DNA of 9,371 bases from contig WQXD01000132.1 in the NCBI GenBank assembly GCA_009785015.1, forward strand, positions 1 to 9,371. Direction: 5' to 3'. A program made the translations under genes and the position numbers. The number at the start of each line of letters is the position of its first letter. The stretch's first letter is position 1. The DNA is from Oscillospiraceae bacterium (lineage in GTDB: Bacteria; Bacillota_A; Clostridia; Oscillospirales; WRJC01). Below the pieces are notes generated by a model. That model was given only the letters and a program-made list of their open reading frames with translations, was not told the origin of the DNA and made no database searches. Below are positions 1-6,341 of the stretch, piece after piece.

Positions 1-2
1 TG

Positions 3-485
3 CATTTGAGGGCCAAAATATTCAAGCTCGGCAGACTGCAGTTCGAGCCGGGCAAGCTCACCACTCTGCCTCCCGAAAATTTGGGCCTGCATTTAAAAAA
101 GGGCGACCCGATTTTAAACGTGCACATCCCGAGGGGCGGAAAGTTGGATGAGGGGGCCTGCTTGGATTCGTTTGAATGCGCAAAGCGGTTTTTCCCGGAG
201 GTTTTGGGCTATGATTTCGCGGCGTTCGGCTGCTTTACGTGGATGTTTGACCCCGCCTTTGAAAAGCTTCTGCCGCCGGATTCCAATATAATGAAATTCC
301 AGAAGATGTTTTCGCTGTTTTCCGGCGAGGAAGCGTACTGGGGGCTGGATTATGTTTTTGTGAACATAACAAAGGAAAATATAGGGGAAGCTCCCACGGA
401 TACATCCTTCCGGAAAAACCTCGTCGAGTATCTTCTCTCCGGCGGGAAAATGCATTCCGGCGCGGGCTACAGGCTCAATCTATAG
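3..485 (+). CDS. Acyltransferase-like protein (GNAT-like C-terminal domain), 5' partial
   Basis: The reading frame is open to the left edge of the window, so the true start lies upstream. The TTG at 6 is only an internal Leu codon and has no ribosome binding site in view. The visible 160 or so residues resemble the C-terminal half of the acyltransferase proteins carrying a GNAT-like C-terminal domain (formerly DUF5596). Recognisable pieces are GRLQFE near the visible start, then GDPILNVHIPRGG, a cysteine-containing helix ending in RFFPE, and LPPDSNIMKFQKMF. Proteins of this family are predicted acyl-CoA-dependent acyltransferases of unknown substrate; the catalytic N-terminal half is outside the window. 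The stop is two bases before the ribF ATG, so the two genes are almost certainly co-transcribed and translationally coupled. The family call rests on remembered motif patterns; the substrate is unknown. Confidence 0.7.
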   Translation, partial: HLRAKIFKLGRLQFEPGKLTTLPPENLGLHLKKGDPILNVHIPRGGKLDEGACLDSFECAKRFFPEVLGYDFAAFGCFTWMFDPAFEKLLPPDSNIMKFQKMFSLFSGEEAYWGLDYVFVNITKENIGEAPTDTSFRKNLVEYLLSGGKMHSGAGYRLNL

Positions 486-487
486 AC

Positions 488-1426
488 ATGCGGATAATAC
501 AAAACGACAACGAAATCGGGGGAAAATCAAAGATAGGCAAAAAAACCGCCGTGGCGCTGGGAAATTTTGACGGTTTTCACATCGGGCACATGACGCTGCT
601 GGAAAGAATAAAAAAGTACGCGGCGCAGGACCCCGAAAGGCGGGCTTCGTGCGTGTGGACTTTTTCGGAGCACAGCCAAAATATTCTGTCCAACGATTTC
701 TCCGTGCCCTATATCACCGCCAAAGAGGAAAAGGCGGAAATCGCCGCGCAAAACGATATAGATTACCTTATATTCCAGGATTTCAATCTCGTGCGCTATT
801 TCGCCCCCGAAGAATTTATCGACAGGGTAGTCGTGGATTATCTGAATGCGGGGCTCGCGGTCTGCGGATATAACTACCGTTTCGGCAGGGCCGGTACGGG
901 CAATGCGGAATTTTTGCGCGAGAGCCTGGCGAAAAAAAACATAGAAACCGCGATAATCCCGCCGGTCATATGCGAGGGGCAGGCCGTTTCGTCGTCTTTT
1001 ATCAGGACGCTGATAAAAATCGGCGACATGCCGAGGGTCGAAAAATTCCTGGGCAGGCCGTTTTCGATAAAATTCCCCGTGGTATGCGGAAAGCAGACGG
1101 GCAGAAAAATAGGGGTGCCCACGATAAACCAGCTTTTCCCCGAAGGGCACATAATTCCCGCCTGCGGGATATACGCCTGCACCTGCGAAGTGGGGGGGAA
1201 AGTGTACGCGGCGGCGAGCAACATCGGGCTGCGCCCCACGACGGGCGGGGATTTCTTGAATTCCGAGACGCATATAATCGATTTTGACGGAGATTTATAC
1301 GGCGAGAAAATAAAGGTAAATTTTCACATGAAGTTCCGCGATGAAATAAAATTCGCCGATCTGAGCGAGCTCAAGGCGCAGATACAAAAGGATATAGAGT
1401 TCGCGCGGACGGCGCTTGATTATTAA
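488..1426 (+). CDS. ribF: Bifunctional riboflavin kinase / FAD synthetase
   Basis: A 312-residue cytosolic enzyme that phosphorylates riboflavin to FMN and then adenylylates FMN to FAD. The N-terminal nucleotidyltransferase (FMN adenylyltransferase) half shows GNFDGFHIGH at 25-34, CGYNYRFG at 126-133 and the SSSFIR motif at 168-173 (usually ISST-x-IR). The C-terminal riboflavin kinase half starts near 185 with a lead-in matching the FLGRPF pattern. It then shows GRKIGVPTIN at 205-214 with the PTxN Mg/ATP-binding motif, ACGIYAC, and the expected catalytic Glu at 260 in ETHIIDF, followed by DLYG. Length is normal for the family (about 300-320). The ATG follows the upstream stop by two bases and has no strong ribosome binding site of its own, which points to coupling with that gene. 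An IscB element begins directly after the TAA stop. The last residues (ALDY) lie against the insertion point, so a small change of the original C-terminus by the insertion cannot be excluded. Confidence 0.96.
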   Translation: MRIIQNDNEIGGKSKIGKKTAVALGNFDGFHIGHMTLLERIKKYAAQDPERRASCVWTFSEHSQNILSNDFSVPYITAKEEKAEIAAQNDIDYLIFQDFNLVRYFAPEEFIDRVVVDYLNAGLAVCGYNYRFGRAGTGNAEFLRESLAKKNIETAIIPPVICEGQAVSSSFIRTLIKIGDMPRVEKFLGRPFSIKFPVVCGKQTGRKIGVPTINQLFPEGHIIPACGIYACTCEVGGKVYAAASNIGLRPTTGGDFLNSETHIIDFDGDLYGEKIKVNFHMKFRDEIKFADLSELKAQIQKDIEFARTALDY

Positions 1427-1706
1427 AGTGAACTACCACGACCCAAAAGAGGTCGTGGCTTCGGGTGCAAACTCTAAGCCAAGTTCACCAGACTAAGATA
1501 GGCGAAATCCTATCTACGATATTTAGGTCATAATACCTTCGGTTGTTGGTACAGACCGTTGCTCTATTGTCTGTAATTAAGAAGAGTTGAGTGGTAAGGC
1601 TCGGTGTTGCAGATGTAAAAAGCCTATATATCATTGTCGAGTACAAGTCGGAAAAACGCTATGGTAACAGTAGTGCAGAGTACGCATTACCTACGAAAGT
1701 AGGATT
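1411..1706 (+). ncRNA. Putative omega RNA (IscB guide RNA) with 5' guide from the ribF end
   Basis: The 300-base gap between ribF and iscB has no gene but is full of complementary arms, as expected for the guide RNA encoded upstream of iscB. Visible stems are: GTGAACT 1428-1434 with AGTTCAC 1482-1488, enclosing CCACGACC 1436-1443 with GGTCGTGG 1451-1458; AGATAGG 1496-1502 with CCTATCT 1509-1515; GGTC 1526-1529 with GACC 1554-1557, enclosing TACC/GGTA; a competing TACAGAC 1550-1556 with GTCTGTA 1569-1575; AGGCT 1597-1601 with AGCCT 1621-1625; GTAGTGC 1670-1676 with GCATTAC 1684-1690 (one G-U); and CCTAC-GAAA-GTAGG 1690-1703. In known IscB systems the guide of about 16 bases sits at the 5' end and comes from host DNA next to the left end; here that would be about 1411-1426. 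The exact ends are inferred, and no promoter inside the element was found for it. Confidence 0.75.
1428..1488 (+). repeat. Left-end subterminal palindrome of the ISC element
   Basis: Outer arms GTGAACT (1428-1434) and AGTTCAC (1482-1488) enclose a perfect 8-bp hairpin, CCACGACC (1436-1443) and GGTCGTGG (1451-1458), with a 7-base loop. As single-stranded DNA this could be the TnpA-recognised left-end hairpin. As RNA it would form the first stem of the omega RNA, just 3' of the guide. Its core matches the right-end hairpin closely. Confidence 0.8.
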
Positions 1707-1726
1707 TAACTAAAAAGGGGAAGAAA

Positions 1727-2995
1727 ATGGTAGTCTATGTAATTAGCAAAAGTGGTAATCAATTGATGCCAACCACGCCAGCGAGGGCAAGGAAGAAATT
1801 GGAATCAGGACGAGCAAAGTGTATAAGGCGAGAACCATTCACCATCAAATTAACTTATGAAAGTGGAGAAGCAGCTCAACCTTTATGCCTTGGAGTAGAT
1901 ACGGGAAGTGACAAGTTGGGTTCTGCAGTTGTTGACGAGGATAACAACGTGTATTATATGTCGGAGGTGCAAGTTAGGAATGACATAGCAGAAAAGATGA
2001 AACAGAGGTCGAAGTATCGCAGAAACAGGCGAAATAGAAAGACACGATATCGTAAGCCAAGATGGAACAATAGAAAGAACAGTATACGCAAGGATAGGTT
2101 TAGCCCAACGATGAGAAGCAAGATAGAAAGCCACGTCAAGGAAGTCAATTTCGTAAAAAGTATATTGCCGATTGCAGAGGTAATAGTGGAAACAGGAACA
2201 TTTGACCCGCATGCACTAAAAAACCCCGATGTACTGAAAAACAAGTGGCTATATCAAAGAGGAACAAATTACGGATATGCAAATACAAGAGCGTTTGTTC
2301 TACACAGGGACGAACATGTATGTCAACATTGCAAAGGGAAAAGCAAGGATAATAGGTTAGAGGTACATCATATACAGTTTAAGAGCGAACAGGGGTCAGA
2401 CGATGTTGAAAATCTAATTACGTTGTGCAAAAATTGTCATAACGAGGTACATAAGCTCGTGATTAAGCTCAATGTAAAAGGTAAGGTAAAAGGCATGTTG
2501 AAACACGCAACACAGATGAACAGTATTCGTGTACAATTATTGAGAATTGTGAATTGCAGGAAGACGTTTGGATATATCACGAAAGAGCATGTGTGGGCAA
2601 TGGAGCTTACCAAAGAGCACTATAACGATGCAATAGCAATTGCTTGCCTGAACAATATTGAACGAGATGGTTCTGTTGACCTTGCATTCAAAACAGATAG
2701 AGTGATATACAAAAAGTGCGTACCATATAGGGATATGCAAAAAAATAAGGGTGTGCGTAACGAGCAACATATACCTACGGGAAAAATACAAGGATTTCGT
2801 AAGTTTGACAAGGTTTTGTACAATAGTAAGGATTACTTCATCAAAGGCAGGATGTCAACAGGGTATGCAATACTTATGGATATTACTGGTAAGGAAGTCA
2901 AGCTCAAACCTATACCCAAATTCACTAAAATGAAGAGGTTGGAGGCAAGAACTTCATGGATTATACAAGTGCGAACTATTCTAAAGACAGCGTAA
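1727..2995 (+). CDS. iscB: RNA-guided HNH/RuvC endonuclease IscB
   Basis: A 422-residue IscB, the transposon-encoded relative and likely ancestor of Cas9. It uses an omega RNA to cut double-stranded DNA next to a short target-adjacent motif. Domains in order: an N-terminal PLMP domain (QLMPTTPARARKKL, 12-25, with Q in place of the usual first P); RuvC-I with LGVDTGSDKLG (catalytic D58); an Arg-rich bridge helix at about 94-116; RuvC-II with VIVETGTFD (E155); an HNH domain at about 197-243 with CQHC (199-202), VHHI (H214, H215), ENLITLC (N229) and the second zinc pair C234/C237; RuvC-III with EHYNDA (H298, D301); and a Lys/Arg-rich C-terminal region of about 330-422, where related proteins bind the target-adjacent motif. 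All catalytic residues are present, so the protein is probably active. The start is supported by AAGGGGA at 1715-1721. The HNH insertion and PLMP domain distinguish it from TnpB. A/T-rich codon use unlike the neighbours marks it as acquired. Confidence 0.96.
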   Translation: MVVYVISKSGNQLMPTTPARARKKLESGRAKCIRREPFTIKLTYESGEAAQPLCLGVDTGSDKLGSAVVDEDNNVYYMSEVQVRNDIAEKMKQRSKYRRNRRNRKTRYRKPRWNNRKNSIRKDRFSPTMRSKIESHVKEVNFVKSILPIAEVIVETGTFDPHALKNPDVLKNKWLYQRGTNYGYANTRAFVLHRDEHVCQHCKGKSKDNRLEVHHIQFKSEQGSDDVENLITLCKNCHNEVHKLVIKLNVKGKVKGMLKHATQMNSIRVQLLRIVNCRKTFGYITKEHVWAMELTKEHYNDAIAIACLNNIERDGSVDLAFKTDRVIYKKCVPYRDMQKNKGVRNEQHIPTGKIQGFRKFDKVLYNSKDYFIKGRMSTGYAILMDITGKEVKLKPIPKFTKMKRLEARTSWIIQVRTILKTA

Positions 2996-3049
2996 GCAAG
3001 GGAACCGTAGAAAAGCGTATACGCAAACAGGGTTAACAATTAGTTAAAA
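2996..3049. other. Short spacer inside the element, between iscB and the right-end hairpin
   Basis: A 54-base AT-rich stretch. No gene, promoter or stable hairpin was recognised in it. It belongs to the mobile element by position and composition. Confidence 0.4.
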
Positions 3050-3094
3050 TGGCAATTCATCCCCGACCCTAAAGAGGTCGCGGTTTTCTTGCCA
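3050..3094 (+). repeat. Right-end hairpin of the ISC element, possible terminator
   Basis: TGGCAA (3050-3055) pairs with TTGCCA (3089-3094) around an inner hairpin CCCCGACC (3061-3068) / GGTCGCGG (3076-3083), which has one C-C mismatch and loop CTAAAGA. The 3' side runs into TTTTCTT (3084-3090). The structure fits the imperfect right-end palindrome that TnpA recognises in IS200/IS605 elements. The T-rich tract means the same hairpin may also act as a leaky intrinsic terminator for iscB, which would reduce read-through into the downstream wzz-like gene. Confidence 0.75.
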
Positions 3095-3112
3095 AATTTA
3101 TATAAAAAAGCA

Positions 3113-3120
3113 AAAGGAGA
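3113..3120 (+). promoter_or_regulatory. Ribosome binding site deciding the TTG start of the wzz-like gene
   Basis: AAAGGAGA lies seven bases before the TTG at 3128 and is the only good Shine-Dalgarno sequence near the start of this frame. It shows that translation begins at 3128. The earlier in-frame TTG at 3089 forms part of the element's right-end hairpin. Confidence 0.8.
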
Positions 3121-3127
3121 AATAATA

Positions 3128-4516
3128 TTGGATACCAAGGAGAAAAGCAATTCGGAAATCAACCTGAACGTAAAAATCCCGCCGGAGCAGGCCGACGGGG
3201 GTTTTTCCATGAGAGACGTGGTTTTGACCGTTTACGGCGCGAAAAAAATATTTTTCGCATGGTGCTGCATCGGCCTGATTTTGGGGCTGGCAGCGGCCGG
3301 ATTCTACTATATGACGCAAAAAGACGCCGACGTCCCGGGGGACGTTTCGGTCACGCTCACGCTGAACTACTACGGGGCGGAGTCGAACTTATACCCCAAC
3401 GGGGCGAAATGGTTTTCCATGCGCTCATTTACCAATACCGCCATATTCGAAAGCGCGCTGGAAAAACTTGAGCTCGGCGTCACGGTGGGCGACGTGATAA
3501 ATGAGGTGGAGATAACGCAGGCGGAGGGCAAATACAACATTTTTACATTCACCATACCGTACGGGGGAAACGTATTCGCCAATAACGCGGATAAAAAAGA
3601 TTTTCTGCAGGCGCTGTGCGGGGAGTATAAAAAACATATCACGGACAGATACTACTCAAAGGGCACCGTGGGCAAACTGTACGAACAGCATTTGAGCGAG
3701 TTCGAGCAGCAGATACAGGACGCCGCGCTCTGGGAACCGGACCCGTTCAGCTTCGAAAACAATTTCAAGACAATCGGCGATTTTTACGCGGAACTCGAAT
3801 CGATTCTGATCAGGCTGTACTCCGAAGAGCCCAACTATGAATCGCCGGAGGGGCTCAATTTCGAGGATTACTCGAAACAGATGTACGATATACGCAGCAA
3901 GGATGTCGAAGAATGGTCGTCGAAACTGCAGTACAATATATACATACGCAATATCGACAAATTCAAACAGGAATCGCAGTACGGCATCGACGCCCTGGAG
4001 AGGGAGCGCCAATACAACCTCGAGCTCGCCGCTTCATACAACGAGCTGCTCGCTTCGTTCCAGCAAAAAGATTCCCAGGGGGCTATAGTGCCGGAAGCGG
4101 TAGGCGTTTTAAAAGAAGCGCAGCACTGCATTTTGACCGCGGCGGAGCTTCAAAAGCAGATAAACAAAATGAAATCCGACGTGGAAATGCTGGAGGCAAA
4201 CGAGCCGTCAATCCTCTCCAACAGCCGCGAAGCGGAAACCGCGCTTTTGGCCGCGGCTGCCGGGCTGAAAAAAAACCAGGAGAACGTGTACGGGGTGATC
4301 TATGATCACTATGAGCGCCTAAATTCGCGCGAGGCCGAAAATTCCGTGCTGTATTCAAATCCCGCAGTGGTCACATCCGACGGGCAGCCGGCTTCCTCGG
4401 GCGCTTCCATGATGCGGCTCGCGCTGATTGTCGCGGGGCTGACCTTTGTCGGATTCGCGGTCGGTTTTTTTGCCACCTTTGTCAAGAAATACCTCCCCGA
4501 CAAAAAGCTCAAATGA
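3128..4516 (+). CDS. Chain-length determinant (Wzz/PCP)-like membrane protein
   Basis: About 462 residues from the TTG start. It has a short cytosolic N-terminus, a first membrane helix (about 41-62, IFFAWCCIGLILG...), a long extracytoplasmic region, and a second membrane helix near the C-terminus (about 428-452) ending in KKYLPDKK. The region before the second helix is rich in Glu, Gln, Lys and Leu, as in the coiled coils of polysaccharide copolymerases. Two terminal helices around a coiled-coil-rich outer domain are the layout of Wzz/CapA-type proteins, which set polymer length in Wzy-dependent polysaccharide assembly. No tyrosine-kinase domain is fused. Sequence identity to any named Wzz is not obvious, so the call rests on topology and on the polysaccharide genes next to it. 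Without the IscB element its start would lie only a few tens of bases behind ribF. Its end overlaps the dehydratase gene on the other strand by 8 bases. Confidence 0.75.
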   Translation: MDTKEKSNSEINLNVKIPPEQADGGFSMRDVVLTVYGAKKIFFAWCCIGLILGLAAAGFYYMTQKDADVPGDVSVTLTLNYYGAESNLYPNGAKWFSMRSFTNTAIFESALEKLELGVTVGDVINEVEITQAEGKYNIFTFTIPYGGNVFANNADKKDFLQALCGEYKKHITDRYYSKGTVGKLYEQHLSEFEQQIQDAALWEPDPFSFENNFKTIGDFYAELESILIRLYSEEPNYESPEGLNFEDYSKQMYDIRSKDVEEWSSKLQYNIYIRNIDKFKQESQYGIDALERERQYNLELAASYNELLASFQQKDSQGAIVPEAVGVLKEAQHCILTAAELQKQINKMKSDVEMLEANEPSILSNSREAETALLAAAAGLKKNQENVYGVIYDHYERLNSREAENSVLYSNPAVVTSDGQPASSGASMMRLALIVAGLTFVGFAVGFFATFVKKYLPDKKLK

Positions 4517-6341
4517 GCGGTTTGGAACTCTCGCGCACCAAATCGAAAACGGCCTCCCTGAGCAGCGCTTCGTCTCTGCCCTCGTTGGCTATGGCCGTTA
4601 TGTTTTCGATTTGACCGGTTACATCACGCGTTTCGCCGTTTTTTAATATGAATATTTTGTCGTGGGTGGTCCCGTCGACGTTTTCGTCGCTGTAAAACAG
4701 CTCTTCATACAGTTTTTCCCCGAGGCGCAGACCCGTGACTTCGATTTTTATATCCACTTCCGGCTCATATCCCGAAAGCCGTATCAAATCCGCGGCCAAA
4801 TCATACATCTTCACCGGCTGCCCCATGTCCAAGACAAATATTTCCCCCCCTTTGGCAAACGCGCCCGCGTTGAGGACCAAACCGGCCGCTTCGGGTATCG
4901 TCATGAAGTATCTTATCATGTCTTTGTGGGTGAGCGTGACGGGGCCGCCCGCGGCGATTTGGCGCTTGAATTTCGGGATTACGCTGCCCTTTGACCCCAG
5001 CACGTTTCCGAATCTCACCGCGGCGAGCTCGGTGCCCCGCCCTTCCGACGCCTTTATTATGAGTTCCGCCATGCGTTTTGTGGCGCCCATGATATTCGCG
5101 GGGTTCACCGCCTTGTCGGTTGAAATCAATATAAATTTTTTGACGCCGCCTGCAATACAGGAATTTATCACGTTTTGCGTGCCCGCGACGTTGTTTTTGA
5201 CCGCTTCAAACGGGTTGAGCTCCATCATGGGCACGTGTTTGTGCGCCGCCGCGTGGAACACCGCATACGGCTGATACGACCGCACTATATCCGAAAGCCG
5301 TTTCGTGTCGCGCACCGACCCGAGGCACAGCCTGTATTTTTCCGGGCTGTACAAACCCTGCAATTCCTCGTTTATCTCATAGAGCCCGTTCTCGTCAAAA
5401 TCGTATATGACAAGCTGCCGGCAGCCGGCGGCGAGCGCCTGCCTGCACAATTCCGAGCCTATGCTCCCCGCCCCGCCCGTCACCATGACGACGCGGTCGT
5501 TCAAAAAATTTTTTACCGTTTCCATATCGGTTTCGACCGCGCTTCTGAACAAAAGATCCTCGATGGTCACGTTTTTGAGCCCCGTATCGTCCTTTTGCAG
5601 ATAGTCCTGCATATCCATGAAATTTTGAAAAGATTTCATCGGAAGTTTTGTTACAATGCATTTTCGGTAAATATCATACAATTCGTCTTTTGTGGCGTTG
5701 GGCAGCGCCACGATTATTTCCCGCGCTTTAAATTTTTTGCATATGGTTTCGATGGAATCTATGGAGCCGGCTATTTTTACCCCGCATACCTTCAAGCCGA
5801 TTTTCGCGGGGTCGTTGTCGACTACGGCGACCGGATAAAACGTATCGTTGTTTTTGGCGTCGTAAGCCCGTTTTATCAGCATCGCCCCCGTATCCCCCGC
5901 CCCGACTATAACCGCCCGCCCGCCGCTTTGCTTGGAGGCGTGCATCGAGGATTTCACCCAGGCCACGGAGCGCGGCATGGTGCGCATCCCGGAGCTCACC
6001 ACAAAAAACAACACACCGTATATGAGCGATATGGATCCGGACATGTCCCCGAGGGCCGCGTATTTGAGCCCGAGGAGCACAAGAGAGCTCAAAGCGGCCA
6101 TAATGGCTTGCCGAAACATCACCTCTACGCCCGCGTATTTCCATAAACTGCCGTAACAGCCCAGTACAAGGCTTAAAATCACCGATATACCGGTCGCCGC
6201 CGCGGCGTAAAGGCACAGCAGCTTTACAGATGCCGCCGGAATCTCCCCTTCATAGCGCAGAAAAGCCGCCATCCAATACGAGCCCGCCGCCACCGCGACA
6301 TCGGCGAACAGCAAAATCAATTTTTTGTATATCAGTTTCAT
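4509..6341 (-). CDS. FlaA1/CapD/PglF-type membrane nucleotide-sugar 4,6-dehydratase
   Basis: 610 residues. The N-terminus (about 1-125) has four predicted membrane helices. A CoA-binding-like/Rossmann domain follows, with VIVGAGDTG (144-152) and VVDNDPAKIG (173-182). The catalytic short-chain dehydrogenase domain begins near 283 with MVTGGAGSIGSE (286-297). It shows AAAHKHVPMME (364-374), ISTDKAVNP (406-414), MGATK (418-422) and FGNVLGS (444-450). M418 occupies the position of the usual catalytic Tyr of the YxxxK pair, and K422 is kept; the Tyr-to-Met change is characteristic of the FlaA1/PglF inverting and non-inverting dehydratases. The expected reaction is conversion of UDP-GlcNAc (or a related UDP-sugar) to a 4-keto-6-deoxy sugar, an early step toward diacetamido-bacillosamine-, QuiNAc- or FucNAc-type sugars. 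It is the second gene of an operon with the O-antigen-ligase-like gene (ATGA overlap). The exact sugar product cannot be told. Confidence 0.93.
   Translation of the reverse strand: MKLIYKKLILLFADVAVAAGSYWMAAFLRYEGEIPAASVKLLCLYAAAATGISVILSLVLGCYGSLWKYAGVEVMFRQAIMAALSSLVLLGLKYAALGDMSGSISLIYGVLFFVVSSGMRTMPRSVAWVKSSMHASKQSGGRAVIVGAGDTGAMLIKRAYDAKNNDTFYPVAVVDNDPAKIGLKVCGVKIAGSIDSIETICKKFKAREIIVALPNATKDELYDIYRKCIVTKLPMKSFQNFMDMQDYLQKDDTGLKNVTIEDLLFRSAVETDMETVKNFLNDRVVMVTGGAGSIGSELCRQALAAGCRQLVIYDFDENGLYEINEELQGLYSPEKYRLCLGSVRDTKRLSDIVRSYQPYAVFHAAAHKHVPMMELNPFEAVKNNVAGTQNVINSCIAGGVKKFILISTDKAVNPANIMGATKRMAELIIKASEGRGTELAAVRFGNVLGSKGSVIPKFKRQIAAGGPVTLTHKDMIRYFMTIPEAAGLVLNAGAFAKGGEIFVLDMGQPVKMYDLAADLIRLSGYEPEVDIKIEVTGLRLGEKLYEELFYSDENVDGTTHDKIFILKNGETRDVTGQIENITAIANEGRDEALLREAVFDLVRESSKPLI

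Larger units (their letters stand above)
1427..3104 (+). mobile_element. IS200/IS605-type (ISC) element carrying iscB, no transposase
   Basis: The element is bounded by a left-end structured region starting directly after ribF and a right-end hairpin behind iscB. Both ends carry the same core hairpin: CCACGACC / GGTCGTGG at 1436-1458 and CCCCGACC / GGTCGCGG at 3061-3083, with loops CAAAAGA and CTAAAGA. Each is enclosed by an outer palindrome, GTGAACT/AGTTCAC on the left and TGGCAA/TTGCCA on the right. Subterminal imperfect palindromes without terminal inverted repeats or target duplication are the hallmark of this family, which moves as single-stranded DNA through a Y1 transposase (TnpA). No tnpA is present, so this is a non-autonomous copy. 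The boundaries are approximate. The left end could instead lie after the TTGAT at 1416-1420, a pentamer used as target by some family members, and the right end is uncertain by about 15 bases. The interior is AT-richer than its surroundings: 24 of 60 bases are G/C at 1981-2040, against 40 of 60 at 4201-4260. Confidence 0.85.

Noticed and set aside
6..8. TTG as start of the first gene
   Set aside because: The frame is open to the window edge, the matched domain is only a C-terminal part, and there is no ribosome binding site in view.
527..1273. Minus-strand open frame opposite ribF
   Set aside because: ribF is unambiguous by motifs; the opposite frame is an antisense shadow.
1427..1726. CRISPR array or tracrRNA in front of the Cas9-like gene
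   Set aside because: No regularly spaced direct repeats and no cas1/cas2 genes are present; the region has one-off hairpins as expected for an omega RNA.
1727..2995. TnpB rather than IscB
   Set aside because: The protein has a PLMP-type N-terminus, an Arg-rich bridge helix and an HNH domain inserted between RuvC-II and RuvC-III; TnpB lacks the HNH domain.
3033..3061. Outward promoter at the element's right end driving the wzz-like gene
   Set aside because: A TTAACA is present at 3033-3038, but no acceptable -10 box follows at the right distance.
3050..3094. Simple intrinsic terminator only
   Set aside because: The T-tract is interrupted (TTTTCTT), and the outer TGGCAA/TTGCCA arms plus the match to the left-end hairpin fit a transposon end better. 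A secondary terminator role is kept as a possibility.
3089..3127. Upstream TTG start for the wzz-like gene, adding 13 residues
   Set aside because: These codons lie in or at the edge of the element's right-end hairpin and have no ribosome binding site, while AAAGGAGA sits correctly before TTG 3128.
5175..6146. Plus-strand open frame opposite the dehydratase gene
   Set aside because: It is a shadow of the strongly supported dehydratase; the translation has no recognisable domain.
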